This document shows, piece by piece, positions 11,529 to 21,164 of a DNA stretch of 64,000 nt. The translations under genes were made by a program, and so were the position numbers. Source of the DNA: Colocasia esculenta (taxonomy: Eukaryota; Streptophyta; Magnoliopsida; Alismatales; Araceae); assembly GCA_014218235.1 (NCBI GenBank), contig CM024755.1, forward strand, positions 82,095,960 through 82,159,959, in the 5' to 3' direction. The first letter of the stretch is position 1. Each line of letters begins with the position of its first letter. The notes below the pieces were generated by a model, which saw only the letters and a list, made by a program, of their open reading frames with translations, had not been told where the DNA came from and made no database searches.

Positions 11529-12055
11529 ATCCTCAAAGCAAACACCACAGCTGCAAGCTCTAGGTCGTGGGTCGGGTAACTCTCCTCGTGGGGCTTAAGC
11601 TGGCGAAACGCATAAGCCACCACTCGGCCTTGCTGCATCAAAACCGCACCCAAACCAACACCTGAAGCATCTGTGCAAACCTCAAAACCCTCCTCACCTG
11701 AAGGTAAGGCAAGAACTGGCGCCGACGTAAGCAGTCGCTTCAACTCTATGAAGCTCTGCTCACACTGCTCCGACCACTCAAACGGAACTCCCTTTCTCGT
11801 CAACCGAGTCAAGGGTGCAGCAACCTGAGAAAAGTCTCGAACAAACCTGCGGTAGTAACCTGCCAAACCCAGAAAGCTACGAATCTCAGACACAGATCTG
11901 GGACTCTCCCACTGCAAAACTGCCTCAACCTTCGCTGGATCTACCGAAACTCCCTCACCTGAGATCACGTGCCCCAAAAAGTGAACCTGTTGTAGCCAAA
12001 ACTCACACTTACTAAGTTTGGCATACAACTGGTGCTCTCGCAAAGTCTGCAACAC
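11444..12055 (-). pseudogene. Element E unit 1 RT connection and RNase H
   Basis: The frame contains the RT thumb block KLSKCEFWLQQVHFLGHVIS, the FLGLAGYYRRFVRDFS block, and the RNase H start CTDASGVGLGAVLMQQG with YPTHDLELAAVVFALRIWRLYL and TDHQSLRY. A frame change just after TDHQSLRY joins it to the integrase frame. A one-base deletion near 12080 separates it from the RT catalytic core. Confidence 0.9.
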
Positions 12056-12060
12056 GATCC

Positions 12061-12450
12061 TCAGGTGCTCGGCGTGTCCTCCTCCGAAGCGGAGTACACC
12101 AGAATGTCGTCAACAAACACTACGACAAACCGGTCCAAGAACTGGTGGAACACCCGGTGCATCAGATCCATGAAGGCCGCTGGAGCATTGGTGAGCCCAA
12201 ACGGCATCACCAAAAACTCAAAGTGTCCATATCTGGTCCGAAAAGCAGTCCTCTCAATGTCAGAATCTCTAATCCGCAACTGATAGTAGCCCGACCTCAA
12301 GTCAATCTTCGAAAAGACACGAGCAGACTGAAGCTGATCAAAGAGATCATCAATCCTAGGCAAAGGATACCTATTCTTGATGGTCACTTGATTTAGCTTC
12401 CTATAATCGATACACAACCTCAGGCTACCATCCTTCTTCCGGACAAACAA
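12061..12450 (-). pseudogene. Element E unit 1 reverse transcriptase core
   Basis: The frame has FVRKKDGSLRLCIDYRKLN, PLPRIDDLFDQL, FSKIDLRSGYYQ, MPFGLTNAPAAFMDLMHRVF and the catalytic FVDDILVYS. It then shifts at EEDTPST, where unit 2 has one more T near 12080. The catalytic residues are intact. Confidence 0.9.
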
Positions 12451-12683
12451 AACAGGTGACCCCTACGGAGAAAAGCTAGGATATAGCCCTTCTCCAACAA
12501 CTCCTCAAGCTGCCTCTTCAACTCCCTCAACTCTGCTGGTGCCATACGGTACGGTGCCTGAGCAAAAGGTACAGTGCCAGGAACCAACTCTACAGTAAAC
12601 TCAATCTCTCTCTCTGGCGGTAGACCAGGCAACTCTTCCGGAAAAACATCCGGAAACTCACACACTACAGGAATGTCTCCCAC
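12420..12683 (-). pseudogene. Element E unit 1 protease-RT spacer
   Basis: The frame contains the conserved CEFPDVFPEELPGLPPEREIEFTVEL spacer and APYRMAPAELRELKRQLEELL, which leads directly into RT in gypsy elements. A frame change at about 12470 separates it from RT. Confidence 0.85.
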
Positions 12684-12903
12684 TCCGAGGCAATCTGGTC
12701 AAGAGTCACTGCAGAAACTAGGAAACCCTGACAACCAGAAGCAAGTAACCTCCCAACCCTCAAAGTAGAAACTAAAAAGCGAGAAGTAAGAGGTACGATA
12801 CCCTGGAAGTAGAATGCCGCTTCCCCAGGTATCTACAAGTGCACCCTCTTCGTCTGGCAATCCATCACTGCACCATACCGCTCTAACCAGTCCATACCCA
12901 AAA

Positions 12904-13350
12904 TCACATCATAGTCATGTAACTGCAAGCAAACAGACGGGCTGACAACCACTGATCCTGCAACTGCACAGGTACCTCCTCAAGATAGTAGGACATAAGG
13001 ACAAAGTCCCCTGTCGGCAACTCTGTTGCCAACTCAACAGACTCTCCCAAACTCAACTCTCCAAGGGAGTCTAAAAACTCCTCAGACACAAAAGAGTGAG
13101 AGGCACCGGAATCAAACAAAACTCTAGCTGTACAACCAAAAACTGAAACAGTACCTTCCACTAGGTGAGCTGCCTCCGCGTCTGCACGGGTCAAGTGAGT
13201 ATAACGACCTCTACCTCTCGACCCACCAGAACCTCCGGTCTGCTGACCCTGCTGCACAGGTGCCTGCTGCTGCTGCACTCGAGGCTGTGACTGGGTCTGC
13301 TGCTGCGGCACACGAGGTAGCAAAGGACAATCTCGCGCCATGTGACCCAT
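12904..13350 (-). pseudogene. Element E unit 1 gag zinc knuckle end and protease
   Basis: The start covers the second half of the CCHC knuckle (GHMARDC). A Gln-rich linker and the retropepsin LFDSGASHSFVSEEF follow, with the D-S-G active site. The LVEGTVSVFGCTARV lead-in is typical of gypsy protease. The frame is lost after ACSYM near 12904, before the usual end of the protease domain. Confidence 0.87.
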
Positions 13351-13551
13351 CTGGTCACACCGGTAACACTGACCAGCAAAAGTACGCTGTACCTGCTGCG
13401 AAGGCTGACCTGTCGGCTGCTGAACACTCCCAACCGACTACTGCCTCTGCTCTGCCTGCCTCCTATCACGCCGAAACTTCCTCCGAGATCCTGACTTCGC
13501 CGTCGTCTCAGTAGAAGTGGACGCGTAGGAAGTCGCAGTCCTCGGGGTCCT

Positions 13552-13860
13552 CTACACACTACCCTGCTGCTGTCGAGGATGAGAAGGAACTACCTGTGTC
13601 TGAACCTCTGCGCTCTGAGCACGAGTCCGCAAAGTGTCTGCCTCCAACGCTGCCGCTGTCTGATAGGCCGCATCCAAGTCTGTGACACGAGCAACTATCA
13701 GCGCTTGCCTGAGCTCTAGCCTCAAGCCTCTCACAAACTGCTGAGTCCTCAGACCCTCATCTCCCATAATCTGCGGAGCATAACGCCCTAGCTCTACAAA
13801 TCTGGCCCTGTACTGTACCACAGTAAAGTCCCTCTGCTGCAAGTCCAGAAACTGGTACAA
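13552..13860 (-). pseudogene. Element E unit 1 gag core, C-terminal part
   Basis: The YQFLDLQQRDFTVVQYRARFVELGRYAP block and MGDEGLRTQQFVRGLR are typical of the Retrotrans_gag domain. Stops on both sides reduce it to about 100 residues. The matching piece in unit 2 is 231 residues. Confidence 0.85.
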
Positions 13861-14142
13861 CCTCTCCGTCCGAACGTAAGTAGGACAGAAGGCTCTCTCA
13901 AAAGAAACGACAAACTCCTGCCACGAAATCTGTCTAAGTGGACGAGATTAAAAAGTAGTCTCCCACTCAGCGGACCACCAAGTCAACGCCTGCGCCTGCA
14001 ACTGGTAACTGGCTAGCAGCACTCGCTCCTCGGGAACACACTCCATGGAACGAAAAGTCCGTCCACTGCATCTAACCATGCCCGCGCTGCATCTGGATCA
14101 GGCTGGCCCAAAAACTGAGGAGGATGAAACTGCAAAACTCCC

Positions 14143-14391
14143 TCAACACCTTCCCAGTACCACCCTGGGGTACCGGTGCGTCACGGTGCTGAGCAACAAA
14201 TGAGCCATCCCCTCAAGAAATCGAGTCATGTCTAATCCCTGAGCTACCTGAGGTGGAGGTGGCGGCGGAGCAATACCACTATGTGCGTCCTGTGGCAAAG
14301 GCTGCGTCTGCTGAGGTGGCGGAGCATCTCCAGCCTCCTGACGAGTCACCTGCTCAGCCACTCCCTCTCTAGGACGTCGCCTAGGAGCCAT
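14143..14391 (-). pseudogene. Element E unit 1 gag N-terminus
   Basis: The ATG at 14391 gives MAPRRRPREGVAEQV, then Pro/Gln-rich sequence and DMTRFLEGMAHLL. The start is about 140 bp inside the PBS, the same distance as in unit 2. A frame change after about 80 residues ends it. Confidence 0.85.
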
Positions 14392-14527
14392 AGTACTATA
14401 CACAGAGCAAAATACACACATAAATAACTAACTAACTCCGGCTAATTAGATAGATAGCTGCAACTGTACTCTTTATGCTCTGATGCTACATGATGGGTAT
14501 TTGCTTATATATATCTCATCAGACCAG

Positions 14528-14539
14528 GCTCTGATACCA
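14528..14539 (-). other. PBS of element E unit 1 (tRNA-iMet)
   Basis: The minus strand reads TGGTATCAGAGC, 3 bp from the middle LTR. Confidence 0.94.
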
Positions 14540-14542
14540 AAC

Positions 14543-16382
14543 TGTAACAACCCAGAATCCGCATTACCAGTAACAACCAGTAACCCGAATTCTGACCCGC
14601 TAACCCACGAGACAAGCTCGGAAGGGTAGGAAGTAAACGTCCGAGGAGACTATATGTAAGAAGATACTCATCATGTAAAGCTGTAAAATTCCACTATACA
14701 TGAAACATAACATGTACAACTCAGAGTCTGAGCAAAGTACAGAGTACAGAAGTACAACAAAAAGTACTACTCACTGCAGCTAAGGAGCACCAACACCGGA
14801 GTGGCTAGACTCGCCTGGAACGGGAGTCGACGAAGACCCACCTGAAAGGGAGGGAGTGAGTCTCAAGAAAAGAGACCCAGTAGGGAAAAGTAACCCCACC
14901 GGCAACAGAACTAAAGTGCGGAAAGTAAAAACTGAAAGTAAGTACACGTCGCACCACAACACAAAACTGTAAACCTCGCGGCTCAGTAACACACACTCAC
15001 ACACACAGTAAGTAGGACTCAGCTAGGGTCTGTGGCTCGGCGTCCCGTCACCACAGAGGCTCTCAACCCCAGCCACGTGTGCACACTACAGACGCTCTCT
15101 CTCGCGTCTGGTCCACGACCGTTTTTCCCTACGCTTGACCCTAGCGGTAGAGAAGGGGCTCCACGGAGACCGGCTCAAAACCACCACAAGGAGTACGCAC
15201 AGGACAGAGTCGCACTCGGCGTCCTGGCTCACTAGCGGAGGACAACCACACGCTAGTCGTCTAGACGGAGTCGCACCCACACCTAGGTAACACAACAGAA
15301 ATAGGTACACGGTAACGCAACGCGCGTACAACAGACGGAACACACTCAACGTCTTAAACCCCATACAGTAAGTAAACACCTCGTACCACAATCAACTACT
15401 CCTATGGACAGGCGGAGTCACACTCTAAGCCTGGCCCACATTTGTAAACGGCGGACATCACATGTCGATCGCCTCTAAACACACAACTCAAGTCTGCTGG
15501 GACAAGGTATTAACGGCCATATCGATTGCCGCCAATAAGAAGTAAACGACACTCATCATGTCGTTTACCCTGACTTAACGGCATCGACCATGTCGTCAAT
15601 ATCACCCCTGAAGATCTCAACGTCAACAGATGTGGACGTTAAGCTCTTCAGTCCCCTAAACCCAGAACTGAACCGAATCAGTTCAATTGGCAGAATCACC
15701 CAACAGAACTTCGACTGATGGAGGGAAACACTTCCTCTCATCAATCTATACTACCAAATATCAAATTAAACAGTCTAATGCCTAGATTGTCCAAAACACC
15801 CACAATTCCGGCATGATACAACCCAACCCTAAACCACAATTCGCACACTAATTCACACAAATTAGCATGCTGGATTGCTAAGGAGGGTTGTAGGAGTTAA
15901 GTCCCTACCTCATAACGCTTTATAAACCCCCAAACAGCCACTAATCGCGCCGGAACCCCCCGAAGACTCCGCGCGAATCGCACCAAATTCTCGCGTTTCC
16001 CGCCCGATCAAGCACCGCCACGCGATCCAGGGCCTTCCCACGAGCTCAGATCAACCATCAGAAGCTAAGGAAATGGAGAAAAGCAAAGGTGGAGGAAAAG
16101 AGAGGAAAAGAGAAGAATGAGCTCTGCTCTCGGGTTGCCCTATTTCAACAGGTCCGACCAGTTACGTCAACATCACTGGTCGCTTACTGAACCGCCAAAG
16201 ACCTGACGTCCACATCGCATGCCGTTGAGTTCAACCTCAAACGTCCACATCGCTGGACGCTGACACCAAGTCAACGGCTAGCCCTGGCCATCAACCCAAA
16301 GTCAACGACAATGGTCTTGTCGTCGACCACACAGAACCTCTAAAAGACCCAATAAGGATCCGCAAAGACCCGAGACCTTACA
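14543..16382 (-). repeat. Element E LTR 2 (shared middle LTR)
   Basis: This LTR begins TGTAACAACCC and ends GAGACCTTACA. It has a PBS on its left and a PPT on its right, so it acts as 5' LTR of unit 1 and 3' LTR of unit 2. It differs from the outer copies by scattered SNPs and small indels. Confidence 0.93.
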
Positions 16383-16407
16383 CCCTCCCCCCTTAAGAAT
16401 TTTGCCC
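16383..16407 (-). other. Polypurine tract of element E, unit 2
   Basis: The minus strand carries the same GGGGGGAGGG purine core as unit 1, abutting the middle LTR. One A is missing in the adjacent TTAAG run relative to unit 1. Confidence 0.85.
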
Positions 16408-17097
16408 TCAAAATTCAAACAACACAAGGAAAGAAGATTCACCAAAGAGGTACGGAAACTGCTCGCGCATTTCGTCCTCTCGCTCCCACGTCGACTCACC
16501 ACCGGAGTGCCGCTGCCATGCAACACGAACTAATGGGATAGCCTTGTTCCTCAACCTCTGAACTCGGTGATCCTCAATGTGCAATGGAAACTCTGGTACA
16601 GTCAACACTGAAGTCACCTCAGACCACTCTGCACTCTGTAGAATGTGAGACTCGTCAGAAAGGTACCTCCGAAGCATCGACACGTGAAACACATCGTGGA
16701 CTGCTGCCAACTCTGACGGAAGCTCAAGTCTGTACGCCAAACCTCCGACACGCTCAGAAATGGTGAAAGGTCCAATAAAGCGAGGACTCAACTTTCCACG
16801 CCTACCAAACCTCACCACTCCCTTCATAGGAGACACACGAACAAACACCTGGTCCCCTACCTGAAACTCGAGCGGTCGTCTGCGCTGATCTGCATAACTC
16901 TTCTGCCGACTCTGAGCTGACTGAAGCCTCTGTCTCACAAGCTGAACTACCTCAACTGCCTGCTGTAACCAACTCTGGCCCCGTGACAACCCGTTCGCCA
17001 ACCTCGAACCAGTCAAGAGGAGTGCGACACGGTCGTCCGTACAAAGCCTCATATGGTGCCAAACCGATACTGGAGTGATAGCTATTATTATATGCAA
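16408..17097 (-). pseudogene. Element E unit 2 integrase C-terminal half with chromodomain-like tail
   Basis: A 229-residue frame runs from the end of the DDE core through VGDQVFVRVSPMKGVVRFGRRGKLSPRF (GPY/F-type module) to the same VRVAWQRH ... STWEREDEMREQFPYLF tail as unit 1. Unit 2 keeps the BVGDQV junction open where unit 1 has lost one base. It is frameshifted relative to the catalytic core near 17030. Confidence 0.88.
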
Positions 17098-17468
17098 ACT
17101 CGACCAACGGCAAGTGAGCTGTCCACGACCCCTGCCACTCCAGACAGCAAGCTCTAAGCATGTCCTCCAAAGTCTGGATAGTCCGCTCTGACTGACCGTC
17201 TGACTGAGGGTGGTAGGCGAAACTAAAAGCTAACTCTGTCCCCAAGCTCTCTGAAACTGCGCCAGAACCCAGAAGTGAAGCGAGGATCCCTGTCTGACAC
17301 AATAGAGATCGGCACTCCATGCAAAGGAACAATCCGCTCTACGTACAATGCGGCCAACCTACTCACACCCCAACTAGTCCTGACAGGCAAGAATCTGGCA
17401 GTCTTCGTCAATCTGTCCACAAGAACCCAAATGCTGTCAAAACTCCAGCTGTCCTCGGCAAACCACAA
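16952..17468 (-). pseudogene. Element E unit 2 integrase catalytic core (two overlapping frames)
   Basis: DSIWVLVDRLTKTARFLPVRTSWG and SDRDPRFTSGFWRSF are read in one frame (17223-17468). The catalytic-Glu block QSDGQSERTIQTLEDML and VEFAYNNSYHSS are read in another (16952-17332). A missing base near 17245 explains the change. All three acidic residues can be located, but not in a single frame. Confidence 0.87.
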
Positions 17469-17806
17469 ACAAAGTCAGTCGTCACATGGTCCCACTTCCA
17501 CATCGGAATCTCTAACGGCTGCACAAGTCCTCCTGGACGCTGATGTTCAGCCTTCACCTGCTGACAGACCAAACACCTAGCAACAAAAGCCGCTATGTCT
17601 CTCTTCATCCCAGGCCACCAAAACTGACGTCTCAACCTATGATACATCTTGGTCGACCCTGGATGAATCGAGTACCTGGAACTATGTGCCTCCTGCAACA
17701 CAACTCTCCTGATAGACTCCGCAACAGGAACATAGAGTCTATCTTGGAACCTAACAGTCCCGTCCTCGCAAAGCTCAACCTCTGGGATAAGAAACACACT
17801 GTGCAA
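17408..17806 (-). pseudogene. Element E unit 2 integrase zinc finger and first catalytic Asp
   Basis: The frame contains SIHPGSTKMYHRLRRQFWWPGMKR, CLVCQQVKAEHQRPGG and TTDFVCGLPRTAG, i.e. the HHCC finger and the first D of the DDE triad. The frame is lost after TAGV near 17440. Confidence 0.87.
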
Positions 17807-17975
17807 CTCGGGATTTGCCTGCTGAGCCTCAGCAACCTATCTCACAACGGTGGGAGCCGCTAACAAACTGCCCAACACAAACTGTCGACGACTGGACGAA
17901 ACTCTGAAAGACCCCTCTGTCGCAGACTGCCACAACTGCCACTCTCTAAGCATCAGATGACTCATCTGTGCTTTC

Positions 17976-19799
17976 CTACTCAAGGCATCTGCAACCACAT
18001 TCGCCTTTCAGATATTCCATCCATTGACGCTGCCACATATTCAGATCCCTCTGAGAAAACACATACCTCAAGCTCTGGTGGTCGGTACGGACTACAAAAC
18101 TCACTCCATACAGATAAAGACGCCAAATCCTTAAAGCAAACACCACAACTGCAAGCTCTAGGTCGTGGGTCGGGTAACTCTCCTCGTGGGGCTTAAGCTG
18201 GCGAAACGCATAAGCCACCACTCGGCCTTGCTGCATCAAAACCGCACCCAAACCAACACCTGAAGCATCTGTGCAAACCTCAAAACCCTCCTCACCTGAA
18301 GGTAAGGCAAGAACTAGCGCCGACGTAAGCAGTCGCTTCAACTCTATAAAGCTCTGCTCACACTGCTCCGACCACAAAAACAGAACTCCCTTTCTCGTCA
18401 ACCGAGTCAAGGGTGCAGCAACCTGAGAAAAGTCTCGAACAAACCTGCGGTAGTAACCTGCCAAACCCAGAAAGCTACGAATCTCAGACACAGATCTGGG
18501 ACTCTCCCACTGCAAAACTGCCTCAACCTTCGCTGGATCTACCGAAACTCCCTCACCTGAGATCACGTGCCCCAAAAAGTGAACCTGTTGTAGCCAAAAC
18601 TCACACTTACTAAGTTTGGCATACAACTGGTGCTCTCGCAAAGTCTGCAACACGATCCTCAGGTGCTCGGCGTGTTCCTCCTCCGAAGCGGAGTACACCA
18701 GAATGTCGTCAACAAACACTACGACAAACCGGTCCAAGAACTGGTGGAACACCCGGTGCATCAGATCCATGAAGGCCGCTGGAGCATTGGTGAGCCCAAA
18801 CGGCATCACCAAAAACTCAAAGTGTCCATATCTGGTCCGAAAAGCAGTCCTCTCAATGTCAGAATCTCTAATCCGCAACTGATAGTAGCCCGACCTCAAG
18901 TCAATCTTCGAAAAGACACGAGCAGACTGAAGCTGATCAAAGAGATCATCAATCCTAGGCAAAGGATACCTATTCTTGATGGTCACTTGATTTAGCTTCC
19001 TATAATCGATACACAACCTCAGGCTACCATCCTTCTTCCGGACAAACAAAACAGGTGACCCCCACGGAGAAAAGCTAGGACGAATATAGCCCTTCTCCAA
19101 CAACTCCTCAAGCTGCCTCTTCAACTCCCTCAACTCTGCTGGTGCCATACGGTACGGTGCCTGAGCAAAAGGTACAGTGCCAGGAACCAACTCCACAGTA
19201 AACTCAATCTCTCTCTCTGGCGGTAGACCAGGCAACTCTTCCGGAAAAACATCCGGAAACTCACACACTACAGGAATGTCTCCCACTCCTGAGGCAATCT
19301 GGTCAAGAGTCACTGCAGAAACTAGGAATCCCTGACAACCAGAAGCAAGTAACCTCCCTACCCTCAAAGTAGAAAGTAAAAAGCGAGAAGTAAGAGGTAC
19401 GATACCCTGGAAGTAGAACGCCGCTTCCCCAGGTATCCGCAAGTGCACCCTCTTCTTCTGGCAATCCATCACTGCACCATACCGCTCTAACCAGTCCATA
19501 CCCAAAATCACATCATAGTCATGTAACTGCAAAGCAAACAGACGGGCTGACAACCACTGATCCTGCAACTGCACAGGTACCTCCTCAAGACAGTAGGACG
19601 TAAGGACAAAGTCCCCTGTCGGCAACTCTACTGCCAACTCAATAGACTCTCCCAAACTCAACTCTCCAAGGGAGTCTAAAAACTCCTCAGACACAAAAGA
19701 GTGAGAGGCACCGGAATCAAACAAAATTCTAGCTGTACAACCAAAAACTGAAACAGTACCTTCCACTAGGTGAGCTGCCTCCGCGTCTGCACGGGTCAA
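17976..19799 (-). CDS. Element E unit 2 protease-reverse transcriptase-RNase H polyprotein segment
   Basis: A 607-residue open frame, the longest pol frame in element E. In order it has a protease with FDSGASHSFVS near residue 28, the CEFPDVFPEELPGLPPE spacer, RT from about residue 225 (FVRKKDGSLRLCIDYRKLN ... FVDDILVYS), the RT connection with FLGHVIS and FLGLAGYYRRF, and RNase H (CTDASGVGLGAV, THDLELAVVVFAL, TDHQSLRYVFSQRDL). The catalytic D-S-G and FVDD are intact. The frame ends after MEYLK because a 35-bp deletion between two CTTTC repeats (junction at about 18008) shifts it before the end of RNase H. A natural upstream start is unclear because gag stops precede it. Confidence 0.92.
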   Translation of the reverse strand: MTRADAEAAHLVEGTVSVFGCTARILFDSGASHSFVSEEFLDSLGELSLGESIELAVELPTGDFVLTSYCLEEVPVQLQDQWLSARLFALQLHDYDVILGMDWLERYGAVMDCQKKRVHLRIPGEAAFYFQGIVPLTSRFLLSTLRVGRLLASGCQGFLVSAVTLDQIASGVGDIPVVCEFPDVFPEELPGLPPEREIEFTVELVPGTVPFAQAPYRMAPAELRELKRQLEELLEKGYIRPSFSPWGSPVLFVRKKDGSLRLCIDYRKLNQVTIKNRYPLPRIDDLFDQLQSARVFSKIDLRSGYYQLRIRDSDIERTAFRTRYGHFEFLVMPFGLTNAPAAFMDLMHRVFHQFLDRFVVVFVDDILVYSASEEEHAEHLRIVLQTLREHQLYAKLSKCEFWLQQVHFLGHVISGEGVSVDPAKVEAVLQWESPRSVSEIRSFLGLAGYYRRFVRDFSQVAAPLTRLTRKGVLFLWSEQCEQSFIELKRLLTSALVLALPSGEEGFEVCTDASGVGLGAVLMQQGRVVAYAFRQLKPHEESYPTHDLELAVVVFALRIWRLYLYGVSFVVRTDHQSLRYVFSQRDLNMWQRQWMEYLKGECGCRCLE

Positions 19800-20072
19800 G
19801 TGAGTAACACGACCTCTACCTCTCGACCCACCAGAACCTCTGGTCTACTGACGCTGCTGCACAGGTGCCTGTTGCTGCTGCTGCTGCTGCTGCACTCGAG
19901 GCTGTGACTGGGTCTACTGCTGCGGCACACGAGGTAGCAAAGGACAATCTCGAGCCATGTGACCCATCTGGTCACACCGGTAACACTGACCAGCAAAAGT
20001 ACGCTGTACCTGCTGCGAAGGCTGACCTGTCGGCTGCTGAACACTCCCAACTGACTGTTGCCTCTGCTCTGC
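19800..20072 (-). pseudogene. Element E unit 2 gag zinc knuckle and Gln-rich linker
   Basis: The CCHC knuckle region around 19940-19995 is present (GHMARDC block). The Gln-rich linker is read through at least two TAG codons where unit 1 has CAG (near 19853 and 19916). A CTG/CAG-rich microsatellite-like run lies at about 19873-19893, longer than in unit 1. Confidence 0.75.
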
Positions 20073-20768
20073 CTACCTCCTATCATGCCGAAACTTCCTA
20101 CGAGATCCTGACTTCTCCGTCATCCCAGTAGAAGTGGACGCGTAGGAAGTCGCAGTCCTCGGGGTCGTCTGCACACTACCCTGCTGCTGTCGAGGCTGAG
20201 AAGGAACTACCTGTGTCTGATCCTCTGCGCTCCGAGCATGAGTCCGCAAAGTGTCTGCCTCCAATGTTGTCGCTGTCTGATAGGCCGCATCCAAGTCTGT
20301 GACACGAGCAACTATCAGCGCTTGCCTGAGCTCTAGCCTCAAGCCTCTCATAAACTGCTGAGTCCTCAGACCCTCATCTCCCATAATCTGCGGAGCATAA
20401 CGCCCTAGCTCTACAAATCTTGCCCTGTACTGCACCACAGTAAAGTCCCTCTGCTGCAAGTCCAGAAACTGGTACAACCTCTCCGTCCGAACGTAAGTAG
20501 GACAGAAGGCTCTCTCAAAAGAAACGACAAACTCCTGCCACGAAATCTGTCTAAGTGGACGAGACTGAAAAGTAGTCTCCCACTCAGCGGACCACCAAGT
20601 CAACGCCTGCCCTGGCAACTGGTAACTGGCTAGCAGCACTCGCTCCTCGGGAACACACTCCATGGAACGAAAAGTCCGTTCCACTGCATCTAACCATGCC
20701 CGCGCTGCATCTGGATCAGGCTGGCCCAAAAACTGAGGAGGCTGAAACTGCAAAAACTCCCTCAACAC
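20073..20768 (-). pseudogene. Element E unit 2 gag core
   Basis: A 231-residue frame has the gypsy gag domain: QPPQFLGQPDPDAARAWLDAVERTF, WWSAEWETTFQSRPLRQISWQEFVVSFERAF and QFLDLQQRDFTVVQYRARFVELGRYAP. The tail is basic. It is separated from the gag start by a TAG at about 20783 (CAG in unit 1). This is the most complete gag piece of E. Confidence 0.88.
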
Positions 20769-20783
20769 CTTCCCAGTACCACC

Positions 20784-21011
20784 CTAGGGTACCGGCGCGT
20801 CACGGTGCTGAGCAACAAACTGAGCCATCCCCTCAAGAAATCGAGTCATGTCAAATCCCTGAGCTACCTGAGGTGGAGGTGACGGAGGAGCAATACCACT
20901 ATGTGCGTCCTGTGGCAAAGGCTGCGTCTGCTGAGGTGGCGGAGCATCTCCAGCCTCCTGACGATTCACCTGCTCAGCCACTCCCTCTCTAGGACGTCGC
21001 CTAGGAGCCAT
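20784..21011 (-). pseudogene. Element E unit 2 gag N-terminus
   Basis: The ATG at 21011 gives MAPRRRPREGVAEQV, then a Pro/Gln-rich segment and MTRFLEGMAQFVAQHRDAPVP. It ends at TAG where unit 1 reads Gln. Confidence 0.86.
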
Positions 21012-21149
21012 AGTACTATACACAGAGCAAAATACACACATAAATATACTAACTAACTCCGGGCTAATTAGATAGATAGCTGCAGCTGTACTCTTTATGC
21101 TCTGATGCTACATGATGGGTATTTGCTTATATATATCTCATCAGACCAG

Positions 21150-21161
21150 GCTCTGATACCA
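21150..21161 (-). other. PBS of element E unit 2 (tRNA-iMet)
   Basis: The minus strand reads TGGTATCAGAGC beside LTR 3. Confidence 0.94.
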
Positions 21162-21164
21162 AAC

